This document shows positions 11,503-23,760 of a stretch of DNA of 64,000 nt, piece after piece. Every line of letters starts with the position of its first letter. The stretch's first letter is position 1. A program made the position numbers and the translations under genes. This DNA comes from Quercus robur (taxonomy: Eukaryota > Streptophyta > Magnoliopsida > Fagales > Fagaceae). The stretch spans positions 52,926,290 through 52,990,289 of the forward strand of contig NC_065541.1 in NCBI RefSeq assembly GCF_932294415.1, written 5' to 3'. The notes below the pieces were generated by a model. It worked only from the letters and a program-made list of their open reading frames with translations, was not told the origin of the DNA and did no database searches.

Positions 11503-14500
11503 CTATACATCCTCACTACCACTTTGGTTGACAGGCTTCAAAATGTTGAATTTGCAAAGAGGGCAGGTGGCATTGATGCGTAACCATTTGTCAATGCAAA
11601 TGCAGTGGAAATGGTGATTGCAAGGGAGTTCACGCAGTTCAGTTCCATCGTCATAGGAAGAAAGGCAAATGCAACATTCCTAAGATGAACGAAAAGCAAA
11701 AAAAAAGAGTCAAAAGTGAGATTTCAAGATCGAATTCTCCTATTCACCAAGTCACTTTAGGTTCCATCAAGAGATGAGTTCCAGACCCTTTCAGAGATGA
11801 GATTTAAAAAAGATCATATCTCCAAATACTTTCAAAACAGTCCTAACTCCTAATTAACAAAATGATTTTTAAAATAGTATTATTCAGAAAAAATGGCCAT
11901 AAGTCCAACCCTTTTTGACAGTTGTGAAGCTATTTTCAAGGATGTCATACAAGACATATTCAAAATATTAGACATATATAAACCACAAATTGTAACTTAC
12001 AGCATCCTCTTGGGACAAAACACGTTCAATGGGAGTATCTGTGTCGCACTCAATCATCATTCCTCCAAAAGATTCTTGAATCTCACCATTAACTTTCTCA
12101 AAATCACTTATGCTTCGGAATTTGTACTTTGGGAATTGATCAATTTCCTCCTCTGTTGCTCCCTCCTGTTCACATATAAAAGATGAAATGAAGTCACATG
12201 TGAAATACCCAATGCCTGGTGTGGATGGAAGAATACATATTCATGCATAAATTTGTGAGTGCCCAAGCAAAATTAAAACATAGATCCCTTACGGTCAAAC
12301 TTTGTAATTAGAACCTCATCACAATGAACCACAAGGAATGATATCCCCTACTTCAAACAACAATGTTCACTAACTATGTCCCATCCATCATGCCTTTCCA
12401 AGGCACCCTTCAAACTTTAATTCAGAATAATCCTTTCAATTTGACATAATTCTTTGTTTAAAGATCCCAATGCATTGGATTGCAGCTAGTAGAGTGAATC
12501 TTGCAATTTCAGTTTGCAACTTATGAAACAAACACACATAACCACTAGGATTTTGAATTAGTTGAAATGCTTTCTTCAGAATGATCAGACACAAACACAC
12601 ACACCCAAAAAAGAAACCCACCTAATACATAGTACACTTTCTACTGTGAATATTCCTCATACTCATAAAGGAAGTTAGGAAAAGCTCCACCTATATGAAA
12701 CTTCTATCATGAAACAAGAACATGAGGAAAATTTTCTAACAATCATCAAATCATACAAGTATCTTAACAAGGGTTTGTGAACATGTGGATTCGCCATTCA
12801 ATTCTATTAAAAGTTCTACCATTTCACAACCAGAATAGCAATTATAATTTTACAAACACCAACTGAAGGTTACAAGTACGATTGAAAAATTAGACTAAAT
12901 TGTGTGAATATAACAGAAGCATTCATCATTTTCTACCTGATCCGTCACAACATACAAGATTGTGATTATGCATGGTAGACAGCAGCAAACAGCAATTCCA
13001 ACGAGACATGCAACGGCGACACATATCAAAACAAAGACAACATCGAATGCAAGAAATGTAATACAAAGCCTGCAAAATAGACCCATCCATAAGAAATGAA
13101 AAAAAAAAATAGAAAAGGAAATCTAAGCAGATAAATGCTCAAAGAAGCTGCTGAATCCAAGAAAATTTATTTAAACACACCAGTAAAGCTGAGGCGAATC
13201 ATGTGTCAAAGTTTGACCTCCAGCGGTTACCCAGTAGAATCCAACGATCCACCAGATAAATGAAAACATCGTATTTGCTGACTCGAGATGCTTAACAACA
13301 CTGCCAGAGCATTCAATTTTATCCACATACATTTCTATTAGATATAAGCAAACAATGTTTATTTCTATAGCTTAATAATGTGAAGCATAATGACATTTTC
13401 AACAATATGCTCAGAGAATGTATTCCAATTCAACTTTGCATTTGGGATGGCGGGGGAGGGGGGAAGATGTTTCAAAATTTAGAAATGGATAGTGCAGAAA
13501 CCAAATCCTGATTACTGAAAGTCTAAATTAATTACTCAAAAGTGTCACACAAAATTAAACGAGCAGACTGCACAGCTATAAAAGAAGCTTATAGAAAAAG
13601 TGAACTGTACACTCTCATCCAGGTCTCACTTTTCTTATAGGCTTATAGCCCTTGAAACTACCAAGTAGATAAGATACAGCATTCAATTTTTCATACAACG
13701 TTTAATAACTGTGCTCTGCTCTGCTCTGCTCAAACCTTTTATACTTAACTGCCATCCTGTAAATAAGATCACCAAATCGGCCCAAATACCATTCCTTTAT
13801 ATATTATTATTTAATATAGTAAAACTCACAATTCAATTCATTCCTGTGCATAGTAGCAACCATGAGTAACAGAAAATTGCAAAGAAATGGCATATCTACC
13901 CACTTCATATAACACAGCACCCAAATCCCATAAACCATTTCCATCAACTACTTCCCCAAACAACATCAAAGGTTGAAAACAAATTTTCTCAATGCAAAAT
14001 GAATTTTTCACCAAGCCCCACGTTAAACAAAAGATACATCGAAGCAAATAACAACAAAACAAAAAACAAAAAACAAAAACAAAAACAACAAGGACAACGC
14101 TGTCAAAAAGTCTAACCTGGTTTCTTCCTCAGCCTGTCGATTCTCAATCCCATAATCTTCACCATCACTACCAGACCCAGAAGTGGAACTCGAATTCAAA
14201 TTCAAATCCGCACCACTTTCCCAAACCCCACTTCCTTCCAATCCCATCAAACGCGCCTCGCATCGTTTCTTATACTCAACGATCACACACCCCATATGAA
14301 ACAAACATTGCACCACGTATCCAACAACCCACACCCTCAACGGCACAGTCGGCCTCTCCTCCACGCTCAGCCCCAACAACACCAACCCGACCCCAATAAA
14401 CGCAAAGTTCCAAAGCATATCCAAAACCAAAACCGGCTTCGAGTACGCCCAGTCGCTCTGCCTCTCCTCCAACTGCTCCGCCGCGTTCTCCCTCACCCGA

Positions 14501-14703
14501 ACCGACGGCTCCCGGAGCATCATTCGCCGCCCGCTCGCCCGGCGGAGGAGCCGAGCGGCGCCTCTCAGAGGCGGCGGTGTGCGGCGGATGAACCGGCGGC
14601 TACGGATTAGGCTGTCGGTTATGGAGTGGCCGAGGAGAGGCGACGAGTCCAGGGCAGCCTCGGACAAAGAAGAACGAGGCGGTTGTGTGTTCGAGTCTTG
14701 CAT
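11503..14703 (-). CDS. RING-H2 E3 ubiquitin ligase, multi-pass membrane (At1g12760/At1g63170 type)
   Basis: Minus-strand exons are 14117-14703, 13181-13300, 12937-13069, 12001-12165 and 11503-11679. All introns are GT-AG, phases agree and the product is 393 aa. Hydrophobic segments lie at about residues 90-113, 122-143, 205-226 and 236-275, the last very Cys-rich (VCCCLPC after exon 3 start). A C-terminal RING-H2 has ligands C337, C340, C355, H357, H360, C363, C374, C377. The segment [20 protein letters not shown] before the ring is characteristic of this plant family. It should ubiquitinate substrates from an endomembrane; the substrate is unknown. The frame is open up to 14973, but the ATG at 14703 matches the family N-terminus. 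The duplication at 10013 lies beyond its 3' end. Family assignment is from memory of the Arabidopsis proteins. Confidence 0.93.
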
Positions 14704-15245
14704 TTTGACGAGGTTTTGATTCTTTGTTTCGGACAAATTGAGGTTTGAAATTTGTCGGAATTTTGTTTTGGTTGGTTGGGGTTGAGATTTTGATGAGAGT
14801 GGAATTTGAAACGATGGGATTGGTGGGTTTTTTTTTTTTGGTTCTTTCTGTACTGAGAATTCTGTGTTGCTTTTGGAAGGGTTTGAAATGAAATTTTTTT
14901 GAAATTGAACGCAAGTAATAAACTCGATAGTAACAAGAAAACAAGGTTTATAAGAAAAAACAAAAAAAAACAAAAAAAATTTGATAATTTAAGCTCTAAT
15001 TAACGTTCACGGTGGATTGGACAGAGTAGCTACTCTGATCCGTGAGTGTAGGGAGAGATTGGTGCACAATACTGTGTGTTATTAACCAGTGACCATTTGC
15101 TATTGGCCACAGTTTTGTCATAATTAATTTGTCCAATGACTTTTGCATTTATAACCTTTCCATTTTGTTTTTTTTTTCTTGTCCGTTTGGTTGGGTGAAA
15201 TTCCACTTGTGTTCATCCCAAAAGAGAAATACCACTTTTTTAAAC

Positions 15246-15282
<37 letters not shown>

Positions 15283-15633
15283 CTTTTTTGAAGTAAAATA
15301 AACTAATGAAAATAACTTATAACATATAAACACATGTTCTTATCAAAAAATATATATATAAAAACACAAGTTCGTCCCAATGAATTTATCTTATTTACAA
15401 AGTAAATACATAATTAATACTTGTGCAACAAATATATATATATGTGTGTGTGATTTTTAGTTTACTAAAAAAATATATGGAAATAAATGTATTAATTATT
15501 TTATATAAATGATCGTGTATTTATATGGAATTATTTATTTTATCATTTAAAAAATAAATATAACATTGCAATATTTTAATGGAGTGTTTAAAATATAATA
15601 GAATTAGACAAGATTCTAATAGAGTCACATCAA

Positions 15634-15664
<31 letters not shown>

Positions 15665-15931
15665 TCTAATGGAGGGTTTAATATAAAATATAAATTTAAA
15701 TATTATATTTTATAATAATGACATGTAAAATTTTGAAACCTCAAAAGCTTGTGAAGCAAAATATTAGAAGTTAATAAGAAGTTAAAACATCTTCAATTTT
15801 ATATATTATAGATTATAGAGGTAAATAAATTCATCCAAACGGTCAGGATACTGAACATATCTAAAAAGTAAATAAAAAATAAAAAATTTTAGAAACATCT
15901 AAAAGTAATTGTGTCATATTATAGTGCTAAT
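14704..15931. other. 5' flank of the RING gene and AT-rich intergenic DNA
   Basis: Holds the presumed 5' UTR and promoter of the RING-H2 gene (minus strand) and then (TA)n microsatellites at about 15249-15278 and 15641-15665. Nothing else recognised. Confidence 0.5.
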
Positions 15932-17409
15932 TGTTAGGTTCTAAAAATTTAGAATAATTGGCAAATCGTGAGCACAAACTTATCTAGGTATAGATCATAA
16001 AGTCTAAAGAGCATATTAGATAATGCTCAAGGTGCTGCAAGTTAGAATATAAGAACAAGGAAGCTGTAGGTTCAAGAATTCGAAATATGTCAGTCTCGAT
16101 CAATCGAGAAAACAATTCGATTGGTCGAACTGCATTTCTGCAGAATTTTAAAGCATCGTGATTCACATTGTTTATATATCTTTATTTCCACACATGCGTT
16201 GATGTGCTTTTTTGAGTATTTCAGGAAAGACAGGTACATTTCAATCAAGATCTTCTGCCTTTCCTTGCAACTTTTGAGTTAGAGGTTTTAGATTGAGATT
16301 TGTAATGTATTTTGGCATTTTATTGTAATAGAGTTGTTCTTGTATTTAAGCATTTAATTTTGTATGTAAGTTTTGTCACAGATTGCCAAAGGGGAAGATT
16401 GTTAGGGCTCGTTTGGTACATGTATTTAAACAACAGTTTTTAGTTTTTTTTGGAAATACGTGTGAGTGAAAAAGTGTGTGAAAATACGTATAATGTTGTT
16501 TAAAAATTGAAAACATGTGTTTAAACATATGTACCAAACGGGCCCTAAAGGTTCTAAAAGTTTAGAACAATTGGCAAACCATGAGCACAAACTTGTCTAG
16601 GTATAGATCATAGAGTCTATAGAGTATATTAAACAATGCTCAAGATGTTGCAAGTTATAATACAAGAACAAGGAAGCTACAAGTTCAGGAATTCGAAACA
16701 TGCCAGTCTTGACCGATTGAACTATGTTTCTACAAAATTTTAATTTTGGCCTAATAGCCCATTAAGCCCATTAAATGATTAGGATTTCAAACCTAATTCA
16801 CATAGTATTTAAAAGAAATCCTAAAGCACGTTTTAAAAAGAGAGAGTAGAGTGTTTCTTGTGCCTCCTATTATAGATCTAGGGTTTTTATACCCAAAGCT
16901 CTCTAAAATCTTCTACTGGTGTTATTCTTTGAAGAAACTCAAGATTCAATATCGTAAAAATTGTTGTCATCACTAGTCATCATAGGTGCTAGAAATCTAA
17001 ACTTTCAAGGGTGATTTTGGAGTCATAGACTATAGGTCTATATTGGAGATCTAAAGCGTGAACTGGAGGTTCATGTGAAAGCAGATCCACATCAAAAAAG
17101 TCTGAGGAGTTCAAAGCTCAATTTGGTAATTGTAGTTAGATTTACTATGAATTGGTATTCTTGACTGTAAATCTCAATTTGATATAATGGATTGTTCTCT
17201 TGGAATCATTTCTCATAGGTTTTTTTACCTTGAAACGAGTTGTTTCATTGGTTTTTTTGGGTCATCACATCTTGTGTTATTTACTTTTCCCCTGTGTTTG
17301 ATACATGTGATGAATGTTTAACCTAGATCTGAACAATTAACCTAAGTAACTATTTGACTAATAAATTAGGTTAAACATATTGTGTTTTCTAGGGGTCTAA
17401 ATCCTTACA
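15932..17409 (+). mobile_element. Internally deleted Copia-like LTR retrotransposon
   Basis: The element begins TGTTAGGTTC and ends CCTTACA, flanked by the 5-bp TSD CTAAT at 15927-15931 and 17410-17414. A truncated 5' LTR (to about 16155) is repeated as the start of a 3' LTR that begins TGTTA at 16400 and runs to 17409. Just before it, CCAAAGGGGAAGATTG (16385-16400) is the polypurine tract. The gag-pol region is gone. The 3' LTR carries a MITE at 16405-16545. Confidence 0.8.
16405..16545. mobile_element. MITE with GGGCTCGTTTGGTAC inverted ends
   Basis: The 141-bp element begins GGGCTCGTTTGGTAC and ends GTACCAAACGGGCCC, flanked by TA on both sides (16403-16404, 16546-16547). The terminal motif resembles Tourist/PIF-Harbinger MITEs. 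It sits five bases into the 3' LTR of the surrounding retrotransposon. Confidence 0.85.
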
Positions 17410-17700
17410 CTAATCATATGTAAGGCAATACAAAAAAATTGTATCTTGTATGGTGTATTTATGCCATATGGCTCAATCTGAATCATCCCAAACCCTTGTC
17501 CAAATCTAGAATCGATGACTGACATTGTCATGACGAGAAACACCCTAATGATGGATGACCTCCCTATTAGGGAAGGCACGTATCTTGGAACATGTGGGTT
17601 AACACACTATGTAGGAAATAAGCCATGCTCAAACTAATGGAACGAAAGGGATGATGTACCTAGAAACACTTGTGATTATTACATAACATATGTGAGTGTT

Positions 17701-17877
17701 TTTTTTTTTTTTTTTTTTTGAGAGAGAAAGAGTTTCAACTTATGGTGTCCGTTCTTGATGATAGTTTTTTATTATCAGACCAATACACTAATCGGTTTTT
17801 GGTGTAGGTAAGAATTAAACCTCAAATCTCTTATTCAACCATTATAGACTTTACTAATTGAGCTAACTGGAACTCAC
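17701..17877 (-). mobile_element. tRNA-derived SINE, family 1, copy 1
   Basis: On the minus strand the head has A-box-like TTAGCTCAATTAGT and a B-box-like region, and the tail is a long A-run (T-run at 17701-17721). The 16-bp TSD AACATATGTGAGTGTT (17685-17700) recurs at 17878-17893 with one change. Relatives are at 33588 and 52700. Confidence 0.85.
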
Positions 17878-18021
17878 AACATACGTGAGTGTTGATTTAG
17901 GCATTGAAGAAGTTTTAACGAGTACCACACCAATATTAACCACAAGCTTTCCCTTTTTTGGGTCTTGCAGATCTTCCAAAGTTCCACTTAAGACATATGG
18001 CTAGTCTATTCGAGTTTCATC

Positions 18022-18773
18022 TAGGGGTGTCAATGTTCGACCTAACCCGCGAACACGACACAGGTTTTTGGGGGTTAAGATTGGGCCTTAACGAGTTTGG
18101 GTCATAAACGGGTTGACTTGAAAGCAATATGATAAGAAATAGGTCATAAGAGGGTTAACTCGCATGACCCGTAATAAACACATTTGACACGCCAATTTAT
18201 TTGTGTCAACCTAAAATGACCCATTTAACACAACCCGTTTAACTTATATAATAAACAAATATTCATTTTATTTTAGATTTGTCAAATACCTTATATATCC
18301 AACTTATATTTTAAATTTAAATTGAAAAGTGAGTAATTATAAAAAAACTTACAAGTATAATTGGAAATTGCAACTTTACAAATTTTACGTACCCTAATAT
18401 AATTGGAAATTGAACTATATTATTTTGAATGTGGGTTGAAGACCTGAAGTGTATGCACTAGTTTTAGGATGTAAAAAATATTTATTTTAGATGAATGCTA
18501 TATTTAATATTAAGTAGGTTGAAATTTTTCATGTCACATTCTTGTTAACAACCTGTTTCCCCCTTTAAAAAAAAAAAAAAAAAAAAACGACCTATTTATT
18601 AAGCGTGTCAAGTGGATTGGGTCAGGTCAACTCACCTCATTAATAGGTTGGGTTAAAATTGAAGGATTATAACACGATTATTAAATGAGTTGGGATAGAG
18701 TTGAGCTATTTAGTTGAATACCCTTACCTCGACACGACAGGAACCCGACATACTAATCCGAATTGACATCCTA
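18022..18773 (-). mobile_element. Non-autonomous hAT element, TAGGGGTGTCAA family, inverted and shortened copy
   Basis: The 752-bp element is in the opposite orientation to the copies at 8207 and 53711. Ends are TAGGGGTGTCAA and TTGACATCCTA. The 8-bp TSD is GTTTCATC (18014-18021) against GCTTCATC (18774-18781), one mismatch. It is about 280 bp shorter than the other two, so it has internal deletions. Confidence 0.85.
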
Positions 18774-18781
18774 GCTTCATC

Positions 18782-20334
18782 ACAAACCATTTTCCTTTTT
18801 TTATCAATTGCGTTATTTTTATTTCATTCCTTTTCTAGATTATTAAAATAAATAATTAAGCTTTAGATCTCAAGTTGAAGACAAAGTGCATTTCACGTTT
18901 CATTAATTATATGTGCCTTGCATAATAGTCAAAGTCATATTCTGCTTGAATTCGAGGAAAATTCTATTGGAATAAAGGCCTATCTTTACGCATCAATGTG
19001 TTGGTACTTGCCTACTTGGTACAACGGAACTATATGACACACGGCTTACCTCCATGATTTTTCAATGACAAAATCTATCAACAATGCCTCGTTATTATCT
19101 AGTGATTAAAAAACATTATCTTAGTAAAGTTGATTAATATCGTGTGGAACAATAATTGGATCAAAAGCGAGTGTATCGTCACTTTCCTTGAACTGTCGAA
19201 TACTTTACAGTAAACACGAAGAAAGTCTTAGGAAGTTGAAGACAAAAACGCGCAATGAGTGTGATTTGTGAAAAGGATAAAAAAAATGCTGAGGCACAAC
19301 AATTTACACAATTTTTGTTATAATATGTTAAACTTAACAAGTGACGAGTTGTGAATGATAAAAATAAAAATAGTGACTTTAGTAAGGTCTACATCGCCAT
19401 AATTTATGTTGAGTTGCGGCAAAAATTGTTGTGTTGTTAATATTGCTGATGAGATAATGAATCTATGAACTGTCAAAGTGTGAATTATGTGACATAAATT
19501 AAGAGGGAAAAGATGCCAAAACGCTCTCGTTCTTGGAAGCAATAGCAAGAGGATAAAACGTACGAGTACGACAACAGAGAACCATAAAGAACTATACTGC
19601 TGGAACTTGTGTTTTATTATTGACATTGTACCTCGCCATCTTTCTCATCTCATAATGTCTTTGCCGCCAACTTTGACACGAAAAAAAGGGTTCCCGCTAA
19701 AGTTGATTGAAAAATTATAATAACCGGTCCTCTCTCAGACAGTAAATTGTGAAAAGGACCAGACTGGAATTCTGGATAAAGGGACCTACATGTTTTTGGC
19801 TCTTCGTCGTCTCTATCTGTTTCTTGGATGTGGGATGCATTTGTTGGAACTTGAAGTTGAAGAAGAAGTGACCTCATGGCTCTTATTATAATATTTGTGA
19901 CCATTCCTGTTATTTTGGTATAGTTTTTTTCTGACTTGAGAACAAAAATGTATGAATTGTCATTGTAATTATATGTCCCTTTTTCTTTTCCATCTTTTTT
20001 GGCCATCCATCATGTCATTGTCTAATTATCACATAAATTGTATTTTAGTTATGAATATTGAGGGACCAGAAACCACTAGTTTTTTTTTTTTTTTTTTTGA
20101 GAATAGTATTTTTCTCCCCCACTAAACTAGTCAAATTATTTGTGAACAATCTAATCTCAATAAATAAACTTAATTATTGGCTTATCTAATATATAAATCA
20201 AACTCAAACATTATAGTGTATTTGTGAATGATGATACAGTTGGTTCTGCAATCGCCTTGGAAATGGATTCTTGCAATATGAGACAAGTTATATGATAAAG
20301 TTTAATAAAATATAATTTATTTTATTTTTATGTC
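18782..20334. other. Intergenic, no recognised gene
   Basis: Two minus-strand reading frames of about 100 and 118 codons lie at 19318-19626 and 19650-20006. Neither shows a domain or codon pattern I recognise, so I do not call them. A poly-T run lies at about 20080-20098. Confidence 0.4.
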
Positions 20335-20337
20335 TTA

Positions 20338-20532
20338 GGGTATGTTTGGATACCGCTTATTTTGCTGAAACTGAAAAATTATTGCTGAAAATACTTTATG
20401 GTAAAAGTTAGTTGAAATAGTACAGTGGGACTATGAATAGTGCCACAAAATGCAGTAGGGCACATGAATAGTAGCAAAAATAAGCTAAATAGTGAAATAA
20501 TTTTAATTTTTCATCTCTATCCAAACGCACAC
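20338..20532. mobile_element. Tourist-like MITE A
   Basis: Starts GGGTATGTTTGGATACC and ends CTATCCAAACGCACAC, with TTA on both sides (20335-20337 and 20533-20535). TTA duplications and GGG...TTTGGAT ends are typical of PIF/Harbinger MITEs. Related to the element at 59988-60301. Confidence 0.75.
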
Positions 20533-20535
20533 TTA

Positions 20536-20732
20536 GATGGCGTTTGGATTGCGTTTTTTTTCCTGCATTTGCTTCTTTTTTTTTTCTTTTTTTTTAATCC
20601 AACGCCTTTTGCGTTGTCCATGAACAGTGCAATTAGGCAAAAACACAGTGATTTCATTAATGAACAATAATCGGAAAATATTTTTTTATTGTTTTCAGTT
20701 TTCAGCAAAATAAGTGATATCCAAACACACAT
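20536..20732. mobile_element. Tourist-like MITE B, abutting MITE A
   Basis: Starts GATGGCGTTTGGATTGCG and ends TATCCAAACACACAT, with TTA at 20533-20535 and 20733-20735. It shares one TTA with MITE A, so one probably inserted into the target duplication of the other. Confidence 0.65.
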
Positions 20733-20865
20733 TTAATATAAAGTTTAATAATTACAGTAGTTATTAGTAAGTATTTATTATGATTGTACTTGTATAAGAA
20801 GTTATTCATTATACTATTTTAAAAAATTATAATATAGCTAAATTATCATAGATGGTTTAAATGTA

Positions 20866-20876
<11 letters not shown>

Positions 20877-20917
<41 letters not shown>

Positions 20918-20918
20918 C
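20877..20918. repeat. Compound (TA)n(GA)n microsatellite
   Basis: A (TA)n run passes directly into a (GA)n run. Confidence 0.9.
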
Positions 20919-21065
20919 TTATATTCTTAAAATAGGTTGAAATGGATTGCATCAGTGTCAGCTCAATATAACATGTCTATTAAATGGGTTGAAATGGATC
21001 ATACCACTCAATCCAAATTGTATACAAATAAATACCAATGTAGGTTGTAAAATGTGTAAATAATT

Positions 21066-21858
21066 GGGACGGGCTCCTCTCCCGTTTGTCATTCTCCAGT
21101 TCTCTCCCGTTTTAATATGGATGAATGCCACGTGGAAAAAAAACAATCCAAAGGTCAAAAAATAAGCCACGTAATTCTCTCTTGTTTCGCCTCTCTCTCA
21201 ATCACTTCACCTCTTTTCTCTCTTTTATCTCTCTTTTCAAACGGACCAAACCTAAGCATCAGACTATCAGAGGCATCAAAACAAAAAGAATAGAGGATGT
21301 GAGTGCTGTGCTTGGGATTTTATCATTCTTGGCAAGAGTGGTCAGATTGGGTTCCTCCCAATAGAAGGTTGGGTATAAGGGTAAGGATGGTAATCTCACA
21401 CCACCTTACACAACAGTATTTTCTTGGCTTCCCCTGAGAGAATAGAGATCTTTAACTCCTTTTTGGTCTCCTCAAGCACCGATTTTCTCCAACCAGCAAG
21501 CTCTGATCTTGGTGCCGACTCAACTCAACTTTATATGAAAAATTATCAAATAAAAAATTGGATTTGTTTCGTGGCTTTTTTTTTTTTTTTTTTTCCTTTG
21601 GGTTGCACAGAACTCACATCCTCTGTCCCTTTTGTTTTGATGCTTAAGATGCCCAGGTTTGGTCCGTTAGAGAAAGAGGAAAAAGAGGAGAAAGAGAGAT
21701 AGAGAGAACAGGTGAAAGTAACTGAAGAATGGAGAAAGAAGAGAAAGAATTTCATGGTTTATTTTTTGGCCTTTGGATTGTTTTGTTTCCACGTGGCATT
21801 CATCCATATTAAAACGGGAGAGAACTGGAGAATGACAAACGGGAGAGGAGCCCGTCCC
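21066..21858. mobile_element. Mutator-like element with long terminal inverted repeats
   Basis: The 793-bp element has 73-bp perfect terminal inverted repeats (21066-21138 and 21786-21858) starting GGGACGGGCTCCTCTCCCG. Imperfect pairing extends further, to about 21320 and 21605. The perfect 9-bp TSD TAAATAATT is at 21057-21065 and 21859-21867, which is diagnostic of Mutator-like elements. No transposase is present. Confidence 0.95.
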
Positions 21859-22050
21859 TAAATAATTTTGTTAAGAAAATCAAAATAACGGAGAGAATTT
21901 TAAGAAATAAATTTTTTTTTTTTTTTTTTTGTTTATGTGGGTTTAGTTTTGACGACACTATTTAAATACTGATAAGCAAACAAAAAGTGCAATTCAACTA
22001 AATTTCAAGAGGACACAAACCTGCTTGGGTGATTTGAGCAGAGACTAGTC

Positions 22051-23581
22051 TTTTTCTTTTTTTTTGAGAATAGCAAAGACAAGTTTAAATCTTTTGTTCC
22101 ATTTTGCCTGCTCCACTATATACTCCAATAAAAGTTTGCCACATGTCTCACCTAATAAATTAAATTATAATTTTATACATTTATTATTTGTTACCTAAAA
22201 TAAATAATAATAAATAAATTAAAATAAAATAAACAAACCACCAACACCTCCCCACAATTGATCCTCCACCACCACCTTCACCAGCAGTAGGAGCAACAGA
22301 TCGTCGATGTCGTTAGGAATTGCTGGCGACATCAACCAAACCAGTCATGGCCATCCACCTCCGCTGGGTCTAGGGATGGCAATTTTGTCCTGCCCCACTT
22401 AACCCGCCCTTCCCCGCTTTGCCCCGTGTGGGTTTTCCTCGCCCCACAAAGGTGGTAGGGCAGAAATGGGGCAAGATTTTAGCCTCGCACCATGGGGTGG
22501 GAATGGGTTTAGACTTTTTAGACCCATGTTGCTAAGAGTTTATAATTGAAAATTTTTTGTACCCTAAAACTCTACTATTTAAACAAATATATCAATATTA
22601 ACTTATTTTATTCTACCTAATGTGGTTCTTGCCTTTATTTTGTTGTGTTATACTATGAGTTTTTTTTTTTGTTAAACACTTGGATATATTATTCAATTTT
22701 TTTCTAAAAATTGATTTGATTTGATGGGATAAATTTAGTTGTAATTTCAAGTATATTTTTATTAATGAAATAGATTTTGATTATGATTAAAAAAAAATTG
22801 TACTGGTTGTAAGAAAAATTAACAAAAATAGGGTTTTACGGGGTGGGGCAGGGCTTCACGGGGCCCCAAGAAATGGGGATGGGGTGAGAAAGTTTTCCCC
22901 ATCATGCGGGGATGCGGTAAGATAAAACCATGTAGGGCAGGAACGAAAACCCTATCCTTCAACCCCGCCCTGCCCAATTGCCATCCCTAGCTGGGTCCCA
23001 CCAACACCTCCTTGTTTTCAAATCCAAAATGATTACCCTTAAAAATCAAAGCAATCTAGAAAGAACACTCTCCCATGTTGCTTTCTTTCTCGCCAATCTG
23101 GTCTCAAACAAACAAAACAATGGCCTAAAAATTTTGTTCCAAGTTCAACTTTCATTGTTTGCGAGTGGAATGTCCACTATCCCATATGAACAATTTATGG
23201 ACAATGGGTATAGGCCATGATTTTTTTTATGGAGTTCTGGCAAGCGATTTCATGGATCACAAATAATAAAACTCATTCATGGATTTGAAAACAAGGAGGA
23301 CGTGATATGGACCTGGTGGAGGTGGATGGGCGTAATTGGTGGGGTTGATGTCACTGGAGATCTCTTGTAGTGGCACTGGAAAAAGTTGAGGTGGTGGACC
23401 GATGGTGGTGGGAATGTGTTGGGTTTCTTTTTGTTTTATTTATTTATTTTATTTAGATAACTGAAATAAGTTGAAGGCATGAAATTAGGCTTTACTTAAA
23501 TAATTAGACACTTGTCACATTTTTATTTGTGGAACATAGAGTGGAACAGAAAAAGTGAGATAGAAGATTTGGATTCAGCAA
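22051..23581. mobile_element. Second long-TIR Mutator-like element, hosting an hAT insertion
   Basis: Flanked by the 9-bp TSD AGACTAGTC at 22042-22050 and 23582-23590. The two halves are diverged inverted arms of several hundred bp. For example GACATCAACC...CCATCCACCTCC near 22330 and CCTCCTTGTTTTCAAATCCA near 23007 have reverse complements near 23290-23350. Removing the hAT (22371-22989) and its TSD leaves about 900 bp. The extreme ends match weakly, so it is old. Confidence 0.7.
22371..22989. mobile_element. Non-autonomous hAT element, TAGGGATGGCAA family
   Basis: The 619-bp element has ends TAGGGATGGCAATT and AATTGCCATCCCTA, and the perfect 8-bp TSD GCTGGGTC at 22363-22370 and 22990-22997. 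Both subterminal regions are rich in GCCCC/GGGGC, unlike the AT-rich core. Its relative is the relic at 50266-52031. No coding capacity. Confidence 0.93.
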
Positions 23582-23760
23582 AGACTAGTCTCCTCAAACA
23601 AACTTGATAGGCACAATCAAGTGGAGGCAAATGGACATTTGCTTGAAGCACACCTAACAGGTCACCCAAGTAATTGTCAACTAATCAAAGCTCACACAAG
23701 TAGAGTGAAAGACTCGCTCACAAAAACTGCTTGCAATATTTTGAGAAATTCTTTTCTCAG

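Noticed and set aside
14704-14973. Upstream in-frame extension of the RING-H2 protein
   Set aside because: Low-complexity Lys/Asn/Pro-rich reading that fits a leader, and homologues start at the ATG at 14703.
19650-20006. 118-codon minus-strand frame
   Set aside because: No recognisable domain, unusual residue mix and no splice or promoter support; I left it uncalled.
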